A stretch of 64,000 nt of DNA from Lactiplantibacillus plantarum EGD-AQ4 (GTDB lineage Bacteria; Bacillota; Bacilli; Lactobacillales; Lactobacillaceae). The notes below the pieces were generated by a model. That model worked only from the letters and a program-made list of their open reading frames with translations, made no database searches and was not told where the DNA came from. How positions within the stretch are numbered: the first letter of the stretch is position 1; each line of letters opens with the position of its first letter. The stretch spans positions 310,001 to 374,000 of the forward strand of contig NZ_AVAQ01000001.1 in the NCBI RefSeq assembly GCF_000463075.2, read 5' to 3'. Positions 39,847 to 47,465 of this stretch are shown in pieces. A program made the position numbers and the translations under genes.

Positions 39847-40977
39847 ATGTTGACCACAACTTTAAGTGCATGGATGACCACGTTACGGCATCAATTACAC
39901 GCGCATCCTGAATTAGCTTTACACGAAGTCGCAACGACCAAACTCATCAAGCAGACCTTAAGTGACTTAGGGGTCCGGTTGATGGATTATCCAGGTGAGA
40001 CGGGGGTCGTCGCCGAGATTGGCCAAGGTTCGCCAACGATTGCCTTACGCGCAGATATTGACGCTTTGCCAGTTGAAGAAACTAATGATTTATCCTATGC
40101 TTCAACGGTTCCTGGACGAATGCATGCTTGCGGTCATGACTTTCATACCGCATCCTTATTAGGCGCGGCTCGGCTGTTGAAAGCACGTGAGGCTGATCTT
40201 TCTGGAACGGTGCGCTTGATTTTTCAACCAGCTGAAGAGGGACATCGAGGCGCACGCATCATGATTGATAACGGCGTCTTAACGGATGTGCAGGCCATTG
40301 CGGGCTTTCATAATATGCCAAATTTGCCAGTCGGGACGGTGGCGATGAAATCCGGACCGTTGATGGCTAGTAATGACAACTTCGATGTGACGATTCAAGG
40401 TCAGGGCGCACACGCGGCTATGCCAGAGGCCAGTCATGACCCGATTGTGACTTTGGGTGAACTCATCGGCAATTTACAGACGATTCGCAGTCGCAATATT
40501 GCGCCCGATGCGGCGCTAGTTTTAACGATTGGTGCGATTCAAGCCGGGACCACGTACAATGTGATTCCCAATACAGCGAGTCTCAAAGGCACCATCCGCA
40601 CCTTTAACGCGGCAAATCGGGCACTGGCCAAACAGCGCTTTTACGAGATCGTCAACGCGACGGCTAAAATGAATCAGCAAGCAGCAACCATCGAATGGAA
40701 TCGTGGCCCAAGTTGTGTGACGAATGATGAGACCATCACGAGAATTTTAAAGACTGCTTTTGAAAATGATTTTAGGCTAGTTCCGGCCCAACTGTGCAAC
40801 GCGGATGATGACTTTGCCTTATATCAGGAACGTGTTCCAGGTTGCTACGGCTTTCTGGGCACGGGAGGCACCGGCGTCTTACATCAGTCGAATTATCAAT
40901 GCGATGATGCCGGGCTGGCGTATGGGGCACGTTTCCATGAGCTGGCGGCACTGGCACTATTGAAGTGGGCACAATGA
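39847..40977 (+). CDS. M20-family amidohydrolase / peptidase
   Basis: 376 residues, M20D type (hippurate hydrolase, N-acetyl-L,L-diaminopimelate deacetylase and IAA-amino-acid hydrolase group). Metal and catalytic motifs: LRADIDALPVEE, MHACGHDFH, FQPAEEGHRGA, and a dimerisation domain (about 180-290, with GQGAHAAMPEASHDP). ATG 39847 is eight bases after AGGGGA; the ATG at 39838 lies in that ribosome-binding site. Coupled to the upstream transporter. The exact substrate is not deducible. Confidence 0.88.
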   Translation: MLTTTLSAWMTTLRHQLHAHPELALHEVATTKLIKQTLSDLGVRLMDYPGETGVVAEIGQGSPTIALRADIDALPVEETNDLSYASTVPGRMHACGHDFHTASLLGAARLLKAREADLSGTVRLIFQPAEEGHRGARIMIDNGVLTDVQAIAGFHNMPNLPVGTVAMKSGPLMASNDNFDVTIQGQGAHAAMPEASHDPIVTLGELIGNLQTIRSRNIAPDAALVLTIGAIQAGTTYNVIPNTASLKGTIRTFNAANRALAKQRFYEIVNATAKMNQQAATIEWNRGPSCVTNDETITRILKTAFENDFRLVPAQLCNADDDFALYQERVPGCYGFLGTGGTGVLHQSNYQCDDAGLAYGARFHELAALALLKWAQ

Positions 40978-41362
40978 TAGGATTGTTGATTGTTCTCGGT
41001 AAAATGGTGAACGGCCGGGCTAGACTTTTCAAACCATTGCGCGTGACCGCGAACAGCTGAGAGATCCAAGTGGTTTGCACGAATTCAGTTAAGTTTGTTC
41101 TAAAATGATTCAGATTCTGCGCAATAAGGTGATCAACTCGCTTTGAGTTAGTCACCTTATTTTGATTTCGAACATATCACGCCTGGTTGACTTTATTAAA
41201 GAGGGCATCCTTACGACTTCTAATGATTGTAAAGCAAGTGTTGTCCACACGCTCAGATAAGCCGATTGCTTTATATTGGGTTAGTGATAAGATTGAATAT
41301 GAAAGCGATTACTTATATGCTGATAACACAGATGAACCAACAAAAGGATGAGGTGAGCAACC
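40978..41362. other. Gap with terminator; otherwise featureless
   Basis: 385 bases. It holds the terminator at 41123-41163. The remainder carries no ORF or clear promoter. Confidence 0.6.
41123..41163 (+). terminator. Terminator after the amidohydrolase gene
   Basis: Outer stem AATAAGGTGA (41123-41132) / TCACCTTATT (41152-41161), inner AACTC / GAGTT, then T. It lies about 145 bases past the stop. Confidence 0.85.
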
Positions 41363-41671
41363 ATGACAACTGCTTTGCCAAAGGCCGTCAAAGTTTGGAT
41401 GGGGGCCAATGTGATTCAAATCGAATTTGATAATGGTCAGTATCGCTACATGCGCACGCATTTTATCAATGATTATCTCTTAGCTTGGTCACCGAAGAAG
41501 GGCAAGGGGAAGCGCAAAAACTTGTGGTTGCCGCCGACCTGGGAATGGCTCGGTTCTAACGCCCAAATTCAGCCGGACGGGACCGTGATTTTGTTTGACA
41601 AGGATGTCTATACCGCCAAAGAATTGTGGGAAAACAGTTATGACAATATAGATTTAGTGTCAGGTGTGTAA
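41363..41671 (+). CDS. Hypothetical 102-residue protein
   Basis: Not recognised. A soluble-looking protein rich in Trp (six) and aromatic residues, with a basic patch (KKGKGKRKN, about 51-59) in the middle and an acidic C-terminus. GAGGTGAG precedes the ATG, codon use looks like that of its neighbours, and the gene is followed by a strong terminator, so it is probably real. No partner gene is evident: it stands between two terminators. Confidence 0.65.
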   Translation: MTTALPKAVKVWMGANVIQIEFDNGQYRYMRTHFINDYLLAWSPKKGKGKRKNLWLPPTWEWLGSNAQIQPDGTVILFDKDVYTAKELWENSYDNIDLVSGV

Positions 41672-41985
41672 TCGAATTGATGATGTGTGATGAGATTCAT
41701 CCGCGTGTTTTGACAGTGGTATGCTGTCTTGCTGTTGGCGATGGGATCTTTAAAGCGGCGAAGGTCAATCACAGCCAATGGATGCCATCTTAAATAGTTG
41801 TCGTCCAGGTTTGAAAGTTGTGCTCGTTATTATTTCAGATAATTGCCGATACCAAATGAACGCCACCTGACTGCAGAGTGCGTTGCAACAGGTGGCGTTT
41901 ATTTGTTTTAAATTTAATTGCTACGCACAAGTTCTTATTATAGTGGATTTGTTAATAGAACCAGTTTTGATTTCACGCTGCAATT
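41672..41985. other. Gap between convergent genes
   Basis: 314 bases holding only the bidirectional terminator at 41859-41899. Confidence 0.6.
41859..41899. terminator. Bidirectional terminator between the hypothetical gene and the MerR gene
   Basis: A perfect 11-bp stem AACGCCACCTG (41859-41869) / CAGGTGGCGTT (41889-41899) between convergent genes, with T-rich sequence on the right. Confidence 0.82.
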
Positions 41986-42456
41986 TCACGCATCCTTGAT
42001 GCCATCCAACGCCGCCAACCGGTGCTTGACTTGCCGGAATTTTTCTGGAATCTCCGCATCCGGCATATCATCATGTGCCGCACAAGTTCCAGCGTCTTCG
42101 GCAACTTGGTAGTACCAATATTTATAATTAACAACGTCTAAGGTCGCTTGTAAGTCAGCCATTTGTTGTTGCAGAGCGGTCCGCCGTTTTTGAAACATGT
42201 CACGCCGTTCCGCGATTGTCGAATCACCAGCCATCGTCCAATCGACAAAGGTTTTGATTTCTTTGATGCTCAGGCCGGCATTTTTGAGGCACTTAATGAG
42301 ATAAATGAATTCTAAATCGGATTCTTTGAATAATCGGGTCCCCAGCTTATTGGAACTCCGAGTGACAAAGTCCAATAAGCCTTCCTTGGCATAATACCGC
42401 AACGTATACGTGGTCAATCCGGTTCGCTGTGCCACATCATGGATCGTTAAAGTCAT
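41986..42456 (-). CDS. MerR-family regulator, AdhR/NmlR-like
   Basis: 156 residues. N-terminal winged HTH (TIHDVAQRTGLTTYTLRYY, 4-22), the R-L-F-K-E-S-D-L hinge, then a coiled coil (about 80-120). A single Cys at 56 (IKCLKNAGLS) matches the position of the redox/aldehyde-sensing Cys of the AdhR/NmlR group. ATG 42456 was chosen so that the protein starts at the HTH; an upstream in-frame ATG at 42474 has no ribosome-binding site. Divergent from an alcohol dehydrogenase, with a MerR-type promoter in between. A response to aldehydes or other electrophiles is inferred. Confidence 0.87.
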   Translation of the reverse strand: MTLTIHDVAQRTGLTTYTLRYYAKEGLLDFVTRSSNKLGTRLFKESDLEFIYLIKCLKNAGLSIKEIKTFVDWTMAGDSTIAERRDMFQKRRTALQQQMADLQATLDVVNYKYWYYQVAEDAGTCAAHDDMPDAEIPEKFRQVKHRLAALDGIKDA

Positions 42457-42482
42457 CGAAACACCTATTTTCATAAAAATTC

Positions 42483-42513
42483 TTGACTGATAGTTAACTA
42501 TCAAGTCTAGAAT
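42483..42513 (+). promoter_or_regulatory. MerR-type promoter with 19-bp spacer and operator
   Basis: TTGACT (42483-42488), exactly 19 bp, then TAGAAT (42508-42513). The spacer carries a 14-bp perfect palindrome, GATAGTTAACTATC (42489-42502), extended by TTGA/TCAA. Over-long spacers with a central dyad are the hallmark of MerR-activated promoters. It points to the dehydrogenase, with a leader of about 160 bases. Confidence 0.8.
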
Positions 42514-42647
42514 TAAATATATGAGCTGTCGGAATATTTGTCAAGAATGCAGGTGAATGTGCATTTATTAGCATTTGGTTCATGAAACCTGTTACAATTT
42601 AGGCGAATTAGACAGTATCAATATCTTAATGGAAGGAAGAACTACTC

Positions 42648-42674
42648 ATGAATTTGGTAGTTCAAGGTGATTAG
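42648..42674 (+). CDS. Eight-codon leader ORF before the alcohol dehydrogenase gene
   Basis: ATG at 42648 after GGAAGGAAG, encoding MNLVVQGD and stopping at TAG 42672-42674, one base before the dehydrogenase ATG. It has a better ribosome-binding site than the dehydrogenase itself. It may couple translation, or be chance. Confidence 0.3.
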   Translation: MNLVVQGD

Positions 42675-42675
42675 G

Positions 42676-43719
42676 ATGAAAGCAACCATTTTTGAAAAAG
42701 CGGGACTAGTGAGTGTTCAGGAAGTTGACAAACCAACGCTTCAAGCGGATGACGATGTGATCGTGCGGATCGTTCGGACCTGCGTTTGTGGTTCAGACTT
42801 GTGGGCTTACGCTCATGGTGATAACAAGGATGCACATTCAATTAATGATGGGCATGAAGCAATTGGTATCGTTGAAGCCATTGGTGATGCAATTACCACG
42901 GTCAAACCCGGAGACTTCGTTATTACACCATTTACGCACGGCTGCGGCGACTGTGCCGCTTGTCGGGCAGGCTTTGATGGCACTTGTGACCGCCATCCTG
43001 GAGGTTCCAACTGGTCAAACGGCTTCCAATCTGAATACATTCGGTTCACATACGGTAACTGGGCACTGATCAAGATCCCTGGTCAACCAAGTGATTACAC
43101 TGAAGGCATGTTAAAATCATTGTTGACTTTAGCGGATGTCATGCCAACTGGCTATCACGCAGCCCGTTGTGCCAATGTTCAACCAGGCGATAAAGTGGTC
43201 GTCATTGGTGATGGGGCGGTCGGTCAATGTGCCGTTATCGCTGCTAAAATGCGCGGCGCTTCTCAAATCGTTCTGATGAGTCGGCACGAAGACCGGCAAC
43301 AAATGGCCCTTCAATCTGGTGCAACAGCAGTCGTCGCTGAACGGGGTGAAGAAGGCATTGCCAAAGTCCGTGAAATCTTGGGCGGTGGCGCTGATGCTGC
43401 CTTAGAATGTGTGGGTACTGAAGCTGCCATCGACCAAGCCTTGGGCGTACTGCACAATGGTGGACGCGTGGGTTACGTCGGTGTTCCACATTATAACAAT
43501 CGGCCACTCGGCTCGACGTTTGCCCAAAACATTGCGGTCGCAGGTGGTTCAGCTTCCGTTACGACCTATGACAAGCAGTTCCTACTGAAGGCTGTTTTGG
43601 ATGGCAATATTAATCCAGGACGCGTCTTTACGCAAACGTACGCTTTAGCAGACATCAATCAAGCATACCAAGATATGCAAAATCGTCAGACAATTAAGGC
43701 AATGGTGGTTGTCGACTAA
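42676..43719 (+). CDS. Zinc-dependent alcohol dehydrogenase (MDR family)
   Basis: 347 residues, medium-chain dehydrogenase. Catalytic zinc ligands C38 (CVCGSDLW) and the GHE motif (DGHEAIG); a structural-zinc-like set GCGDCAACRAGFDGTC; and the NAD(P) loop GDGAVGQCAV. ATG 42676 lies six bases after AAGGTG. It is the target of the divergent MerR-type promoter, so it probably reduces or oxidises reactive aldehydes. Substrate unknown. It ends 33 bases ahead of a strong terminator. Confidence 0.9.
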   Translation: MKATIFEKAGLVSVQEVDKPTLQADDDVIVRIVRTCVCGSDLWAYAHGDNKDAHSINDGHEAIGIVEAIGDAITTVKPGDFVITPFTHGCGDCAACRAGFDGTCDRHPGGSNWSNGFQSEYIRFTYGNWALIKIPGQPSDYTEGMLKSLLTLADVMPTGYHAARCANVQPGDKVVVIGDGAVGQCAVIAAKMRGASQIVLMSRHEDRQQMALQSGATAVVAERGEEGIAKVREILGGGADAALECVGTEAAIDQALGVLHNGGRVGYVGVPHYNNRPLGSTFAQNIAVAGGSASVTTYDKQFLLKAVLDGNINPGRVFTQTYALADINQAYQDMQNRQTIKAMVVVD

Positions 43720-43751
43720 CTGGATAACTAAGTGTTGTGATTAAACTAATC

Positions 43752-43797
43752 AGCGAGGCAATTAGAAGATGCGCATCTTCTGATTGCCTCGCTTTTT
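43752..43797 (+). terminator. Terminator of the alcohol dehydrogenase gene
   Basis: A near-perfect hairpin of about 20 bp: AGCGAGGCAAT (43752-43762) / ATTGCCTCGCT (43783-43793), with inner AGAAGATGC / GCATCTTCT, then TTTTT. Confidence 0.92.
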
Positions 43798-43850
43798 GGG
43801 TAAAACCATACTTGTCTCAGTCATGAATACGCATGGATCACCTATTTCAA

Positions 43851-44547
43851 CACATTGTGCTAGTTGGTTTGTCACGAATTATGATTAAAACGCGCCAGTG
43901 GATGGATTCCTGTTCGTCAGCCAGTGCTCTCCTTATTCCGACTTCCGGGGCCGGCTGACAATTGCTGGAACGTAAGCCGACATCGATTTGAACTCACGCA
44001 GCAACCCACTGCGCAATTTCAAATACGAGTCTTATTCTAAGCCGGAAGCAACCCACTTCCAGCTAAGAATAATTTGGCTACTGAGCATTGTCAGCCGGCC
44101 CCTCCAGTCGGGAAGCCGCTCGAATGGCAGATGAACAACCACCTATCTGGGTACAATTGACCACTGAATATTGGTAACTGGTCCTTCAGGCGAACTTTTA
44201 ATTTGGAACCGTTGATGCTTGAGGGGATTTGAGTGCCGAGAAAATCACTCAAATAGCGTTCACTATTCTTAATGCTACCAATTTCAACGGACACGGGTCT
44301 TGAATTTAGTCGTTAAAATGATCTTCGTTAGAATTCCAGATTTTGCTATCTCAGTCGCCTAGAGACAATTCTGACAAATTTGATGAAGCTACTCGTCAGA
44401 AGCCTGAAAGCCGGCCTAAGACGAGACTACCATTGCAAGTTTACGTTAACTCGCACTGTTTCCAGCGGGTCTCAGCTGGTAGTACATGAACTTATCACTG
44501 GCGCGTTTTAATCATCTTTAATGCGAATAGAATAACTAGCACAACGC
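43851..44547. repeat. Non-coding interspersed element, copy B, with terminal inverted repeats
   Basis: About 700 bases. The ends are inverted: 43881-43900 and 44496-44515 match over 20 bp perfectly (CACTGGCGCG...), and the outer TTGTGCTAGTT (43855-43865) pairs with AACTAGCACAA (44534-44544). Inside, block 1 has outer arms GGGGCCGGCTGACAA (43947-43961) / TTGTCAGCCGGCCCC (44088-44102) and inner arms TTATTCT (44032-44038) / AGAATAA (44065-44071). Block 2 has CTCGTC (44392-44397) / GACGAG (44420-44425), ACTACCA / TGGTAGT and CCAGC / GCTGG. Blocks 1 and 2 are shared with copy A at 30232-31192. No ORF is convincing. Confidence 0.8.
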
Positions 44548-44727
44548 GCCCAACCTAGGTATTTATGCACTGGATTCAGGGGATTGAACTAGGGGCTAAC
44601 TTGCCAATCATGTATCGTTACAACATGACCTGCACCCAGCTTTGATAATTCACCATCCGAAAAAATGCATATTACTATTCGTGAAATTCACCACTTGATA
44701 TACTGGTTCAAAAATGAGGTGGACCCC

Positions 44728-45090
44728 ATGCGTGTATTTACTTGGATTGTCCGATCGATAGTTGGTGTGATGGTCTTAATTTGTCTCATCATGATTAGTT
44801 TAGCGCCCCAGCAAGTCGTGACCCATTTTAATGGTGCTGGTCTTGCGGATGCATTTGGCCCGCGGTGGTGGTTGATCGTTTTGCCATTGCTGACAGTGAT
44901 CTTAGCCGAGTTTTGCATTCGTACGGCCCGGCAAAAACGACGTAAACAAGGCATGTTACAAGTGCCCACACTGACTGGATTTGAGGGGCAGTGTATCGCC
45001 GTATTGGTTAGTTTTAACGTGATGCTCTGGGTGATGTTACAATCTGAGATTCAGGGCTTGCTCGTCGGGGGCATTATGGGCCTGTTGTGA
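44728..45090 (+). CDS. Small DUF1648-type membrane protein
   Basis: 120 residues, three likely membrane segments (about 5-27, 47-63, 90-118). After the first helix it has HFNGAGLADAFGPRW, the pattern of DUF1648 domains found in SdpI-like and other Gram-positive membrane proteins. ATG 44728 follows GAGGTGG; an in-frame extension from 44665 lacks a ribosome-binding site. Short compared with SdpI. Function unknown. Confidence 0.7.
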   Translation: MRVFTWIVRSIVGVMVLICLIMISLAPQQVVTHFNGAGLADAFGPRWWLIVLPLLTVILAEFCIRTARQKRRKQGMLQVPTLTGFEGQCIAVLVSFNVMLWVMLQSEIQGLLVGGIMGLL

Positions 45091-45666
45091 GTACGAACAT
45101 TTTAGCCAGTGTTGATCGGCAAAGCGGGCGATTCTTAAGTTAATCCGAATGTCCTGTTTCGATGTTGCCAACTAATTATAAATGGATTTGAGGCCATCTG
45201 GCGAGAACGTGTGTGTAAGCTTTACACGAAACGGACAACCTAATTTAAACGTCCTAACAGCATGCAGACGAATTGTGACTAATTCGTCTGCATGCTGTTT
45301 TTGGTATTCGGGTAAAAACAGCGCGTTTACGGCAATGGCGAGATCAACCGACGCGCCAGTTTAGTGCATTGCGTGTCAGTTGATGGTCGCCAGCCAACGA
45401 AACGAATTGTGAATTTAGCGAATTATAAACTTTATAGTTTTGCGATAATTTTTTGACGAAACGCGTGTACTTTTTCACACATCATTAATGCGATTTTTGA
45501 GTAAATTTCAAAAAAATTTGACAGGTCCAATTCATTGATGTGGCGGGAATTCGTTTCCGCCCAAAAGCGTCATACTATGAATTAAACTACCAAAATCAAT
45601 TGACAATTATTTGGCGGACGATTAACTTAATGCCATTCCCAAACGCCGTGAAAGGAGCGACTAGCA
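45091..45666. other. Upstream region of the fatty-acid operon
   Basis: 576 bases without a gene. It has a terminator at 45256-45302. Downstream are an AAACT-TTAT-AGTTT dyad, a GGCGGGAA/TTTCCGCC dyad at 45542-45561, TTGACA at 45518-45523 and another TTGACA at 45600-45605 without a clear -10. The region is AT-rich between 45420 and 45520. The promoter of the fab operon must lie here, but I cannot place it firmly; no clear FabT or FapR box was recognised. Confidence 0.5.
45256..45302 (+). terminator. Strong terminator ahead of the fab region
   Basis: A perfect 19-bp stem (45256-45274 / 45281-45299; AACAGCATGC...GCATGCTGTT), a 6-nt loop, and T to 45302. Confidence 0.9.
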
Positions 45667-46110
45667 ATGAGTGTGTTAGAAGCAAGCGAAATTATGCAAT
45701 TAATTCCTAACCGGTATCCGATTTTATTCATGGACCGGGTGGATGAACTAAATCCGGGTGAATCAATTGTGGTGACGAAGAATGTCACCATCAATGAATC
45801 CTTTTTCCAAGGTCACTTTCCAGGTAACCCGGTGATGCCAGGGGTGCTGATTATTGAAGCACTGGCCCAAGCAGCCTCAATTTTAATTTTAAAGTCTGAG
45901 AAGTTCGCGGGCAAGACCGCCTATCTTGGGGCGATCAAAGACGCCAAGTTCCGTAAAATCGTCCGGCCAGGTGATGTCTTGAAGTTGCACGTTCAGATGG
46001 TCAAGCAGCGCTCGAATATGGGCACCGTCAGCTGTCAGGCGATGGTTGGTGATAAGGCTGCCTGCACGACTGATTTAACGTTTATCGTTAGTCCCACTGA
46101 TTCAAAATAG
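45667..46110 (+). CDS. fabZ1: 3-hydroxyacyl-ACP dehydratase FabZ (first copy)
   Basis: A 147-residue hot-dog protein dehydrating beta-hydroxyacyl-ACP. The catalytic pair is intact: H50 in GHFPGNPVMPG and E64 in IIEALAQA. AAAGGAG precedes the ATG. First gene of the fab operon. In many lactic acid bacteria the next gene is the MarR-type repressor fabT, but here fabH follows directly after 71 bases. Confidence 0.95.
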   Translation: MSVLEASEIMQLIPNRYPILFMDRVDELNPGESIVVTKNVTINESFFQGHFPGNPVMPGVLIIEALAQAASILILKSEKFAGKTAYLGAIKDAKFRKIVRPGDVLKLHVQMVKQRSNMGTVSCQAMVGDKAACTTDLTFIVSPTDSK

Positions 46111-46181
46111 AAAGGTGGTAACTGCAATTCGGCAAGCGCGTTTGGGAGATTTTGATCGACGCCGATTGTATCTAACTAACT

Positions 46182-47168
46182 ATGACAAACAATTTTTCAA
46201 TTCAAGCAACCGCCAAAGCCGTGCCACAAACTGAGATTTATAATCAGGATCTGACGCGCTTGATGGAAACTTCGGACGAGTGGATTCAGCAACGGACCGG
46301 GATTAAAGCCCGGCATGTTGCGACCACTGAAACCACGACCAGCTTGGCCGTTGATGTCGCCCAGCAGCTGTTGCAACAAAGTCAGCTCGCTGCGACAAAT
46401 ATCGATTTAATTATTGTGGCGACCATGTCTCCGGATTATTTGACACCGGCGACGGCACCCCAAGTACAAGCTGCAATCGAGGCAACGAATGCGATCGCCT
46501 TTGACATTAATGTGGCCTGTGCTGGGTTTGTTTACGGCATGCAATTAGTCCATCAATATTTACAACCCGGTCAGCATGCCTTGTTGATTGGCAGCGAAAC
46601 GCTGAGTCACTTAGTCGATTGGCATGACCGTCGTACCGCCGTTTTGTTCGGTGATGGTGCGGGTGGCATGTTGATTGCGGCGGATTCCACTGCACCAACC
46701 GGTCGTTGGCTCGGCAGTCACTACGCCACGTTTGGCACGGATGGCCACTATTTAATGGCAGGACAACAACCGCGATTGAATCCTTGGTCGACTGATATGG
46801 CCGCCAAATCAACGAATCAATGGGCGTTTCAAATGAACGGCCGCCGGGTCTATGACTTTGCGACCAAGAAAGTGCCACGATCCATTGAACAAGCGTTAAC
46901 CGTCGCTGAACTGCAGGCAAATGAGGTGCAATCATTTATCCTGCATCAGGCCAATGCCCGCATCGTGGCCAGTGTCGGCAAGAGGTTACAGCTGAATACC
47001 GAACAATTACCCGTTAATATTGCGCAGTACGGCAATACCGCAGCCGCCAGCGAACCGATTTTATTTGCTGAGCTGGTGGCCCAACACCAAATTCAACGGG
47101 GCGACAAACTAGTATTCACCGGCTTTGGTGGCGGCTTATCCGTCGGTACTGCCGTGATTGAATATTAA
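46182..47168 (+). CDS. fabH: 3-oxoacyl-ACP synthase III (KAS III)
   Basis: 328 residues. Starts chain building from acetyl-CoA and malonyl-ACP. Catalytic triad: C113 in VACAGFVYGM, His in ILHQANARI and Asn in YGNTAAAS. ATG 46182 gives a normal N-terminus (QATAKAVPQTEI), and an in-frame stop lies three codons upstream, yet there is no ribosome-binding site near it. The nearest, AAAGGTGG, is at 46111-46118 about 65 bases upstream, where a short overlapping frame starts. Confidence 0.95.
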   Translation: MTNNFSIQATAKAVPQTEIYNQDLTRLMETSDEWIQQRTGIKARHVATTETTTSLAVDVAQQLLQQSQLAATNIDLIIVATMSPDYLTPATAPQVQAAIEATNAIAFDINVACAGFVYGMQLVHQYLQPGQHALLIGSETLSHLVDWHDRRTAVLFGDGAGGMLIAADSTAPTGRWLGSHYATFGTDGHYLMAGQQPRLNPWSTDMAAKSTNQWAFQMNGRRVYDFATKKVPRSIEQALTVAELQANEVQSFILHQANARIVASVGKRLQLNTEQLPVNIAQYGNTAAASEPILFAELVAQHQIQRGDKLVFTGFGGGLSVGTAVIEY

Positions 47169-47216
47169 CTGAAGACAACACGAATATTATTTTAAAAATT
47201 CTGGAGGAACAGACTA

Positions 47217-47465
47217 ATGACTAAAACTGAAATTTTTGACCAAATTAAAAAGATGATTGTTGAACAACTAGACGTGGATGCTGACAAGATTACGATGACG
47301 ACCAACTTCACTGAAGATTTGGCGCTCGACAGTCTGGATGTCTTTGAGGTGATCGACAAGATCGAAGACGAATATGATATCGAAATTGAAACGGATGACG
47401 CGCTAGCCACAGTTGGTGATTTAGTCGATTACGTTGCTAGCCACCAGGAAGCAAGCGAGGAATAA
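47217..47465 (+). CDS. acpA: Acyl carrier protein (fab-operon copy)
   Basis: 82 residues, highly acidic. The phosphopantetheine serine is in LALDSLDVFEVID. GGAGGAA precedes the ATG. It carries acyl chains for the enzymes around it and is activated by the transferase at the end of this operon or by AcpS elsewhere. It differs from the plsX-linked ACP at 9248. Confidence 0.94.
   Translation: MTKTEIFDQIKKMIVEQLDVDADKITMTTNFTEDLALDSLDVFEVIDKIEDEYDIEIETDDALATVGDLVDYVASHQEASEE

Noticed and set aside
43851-44547. Remnant of a transposase gene inside element copy B
   Set aside because: No frame on either strand shows a DDE-type or other recognisable transposase stretch, and stems dominate the sequence.
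45420-45600. FabT or FapR operator ahead of the fab operon
   Set aside because: Several AT-rich dyads are present, but none clearly matches either consensus.
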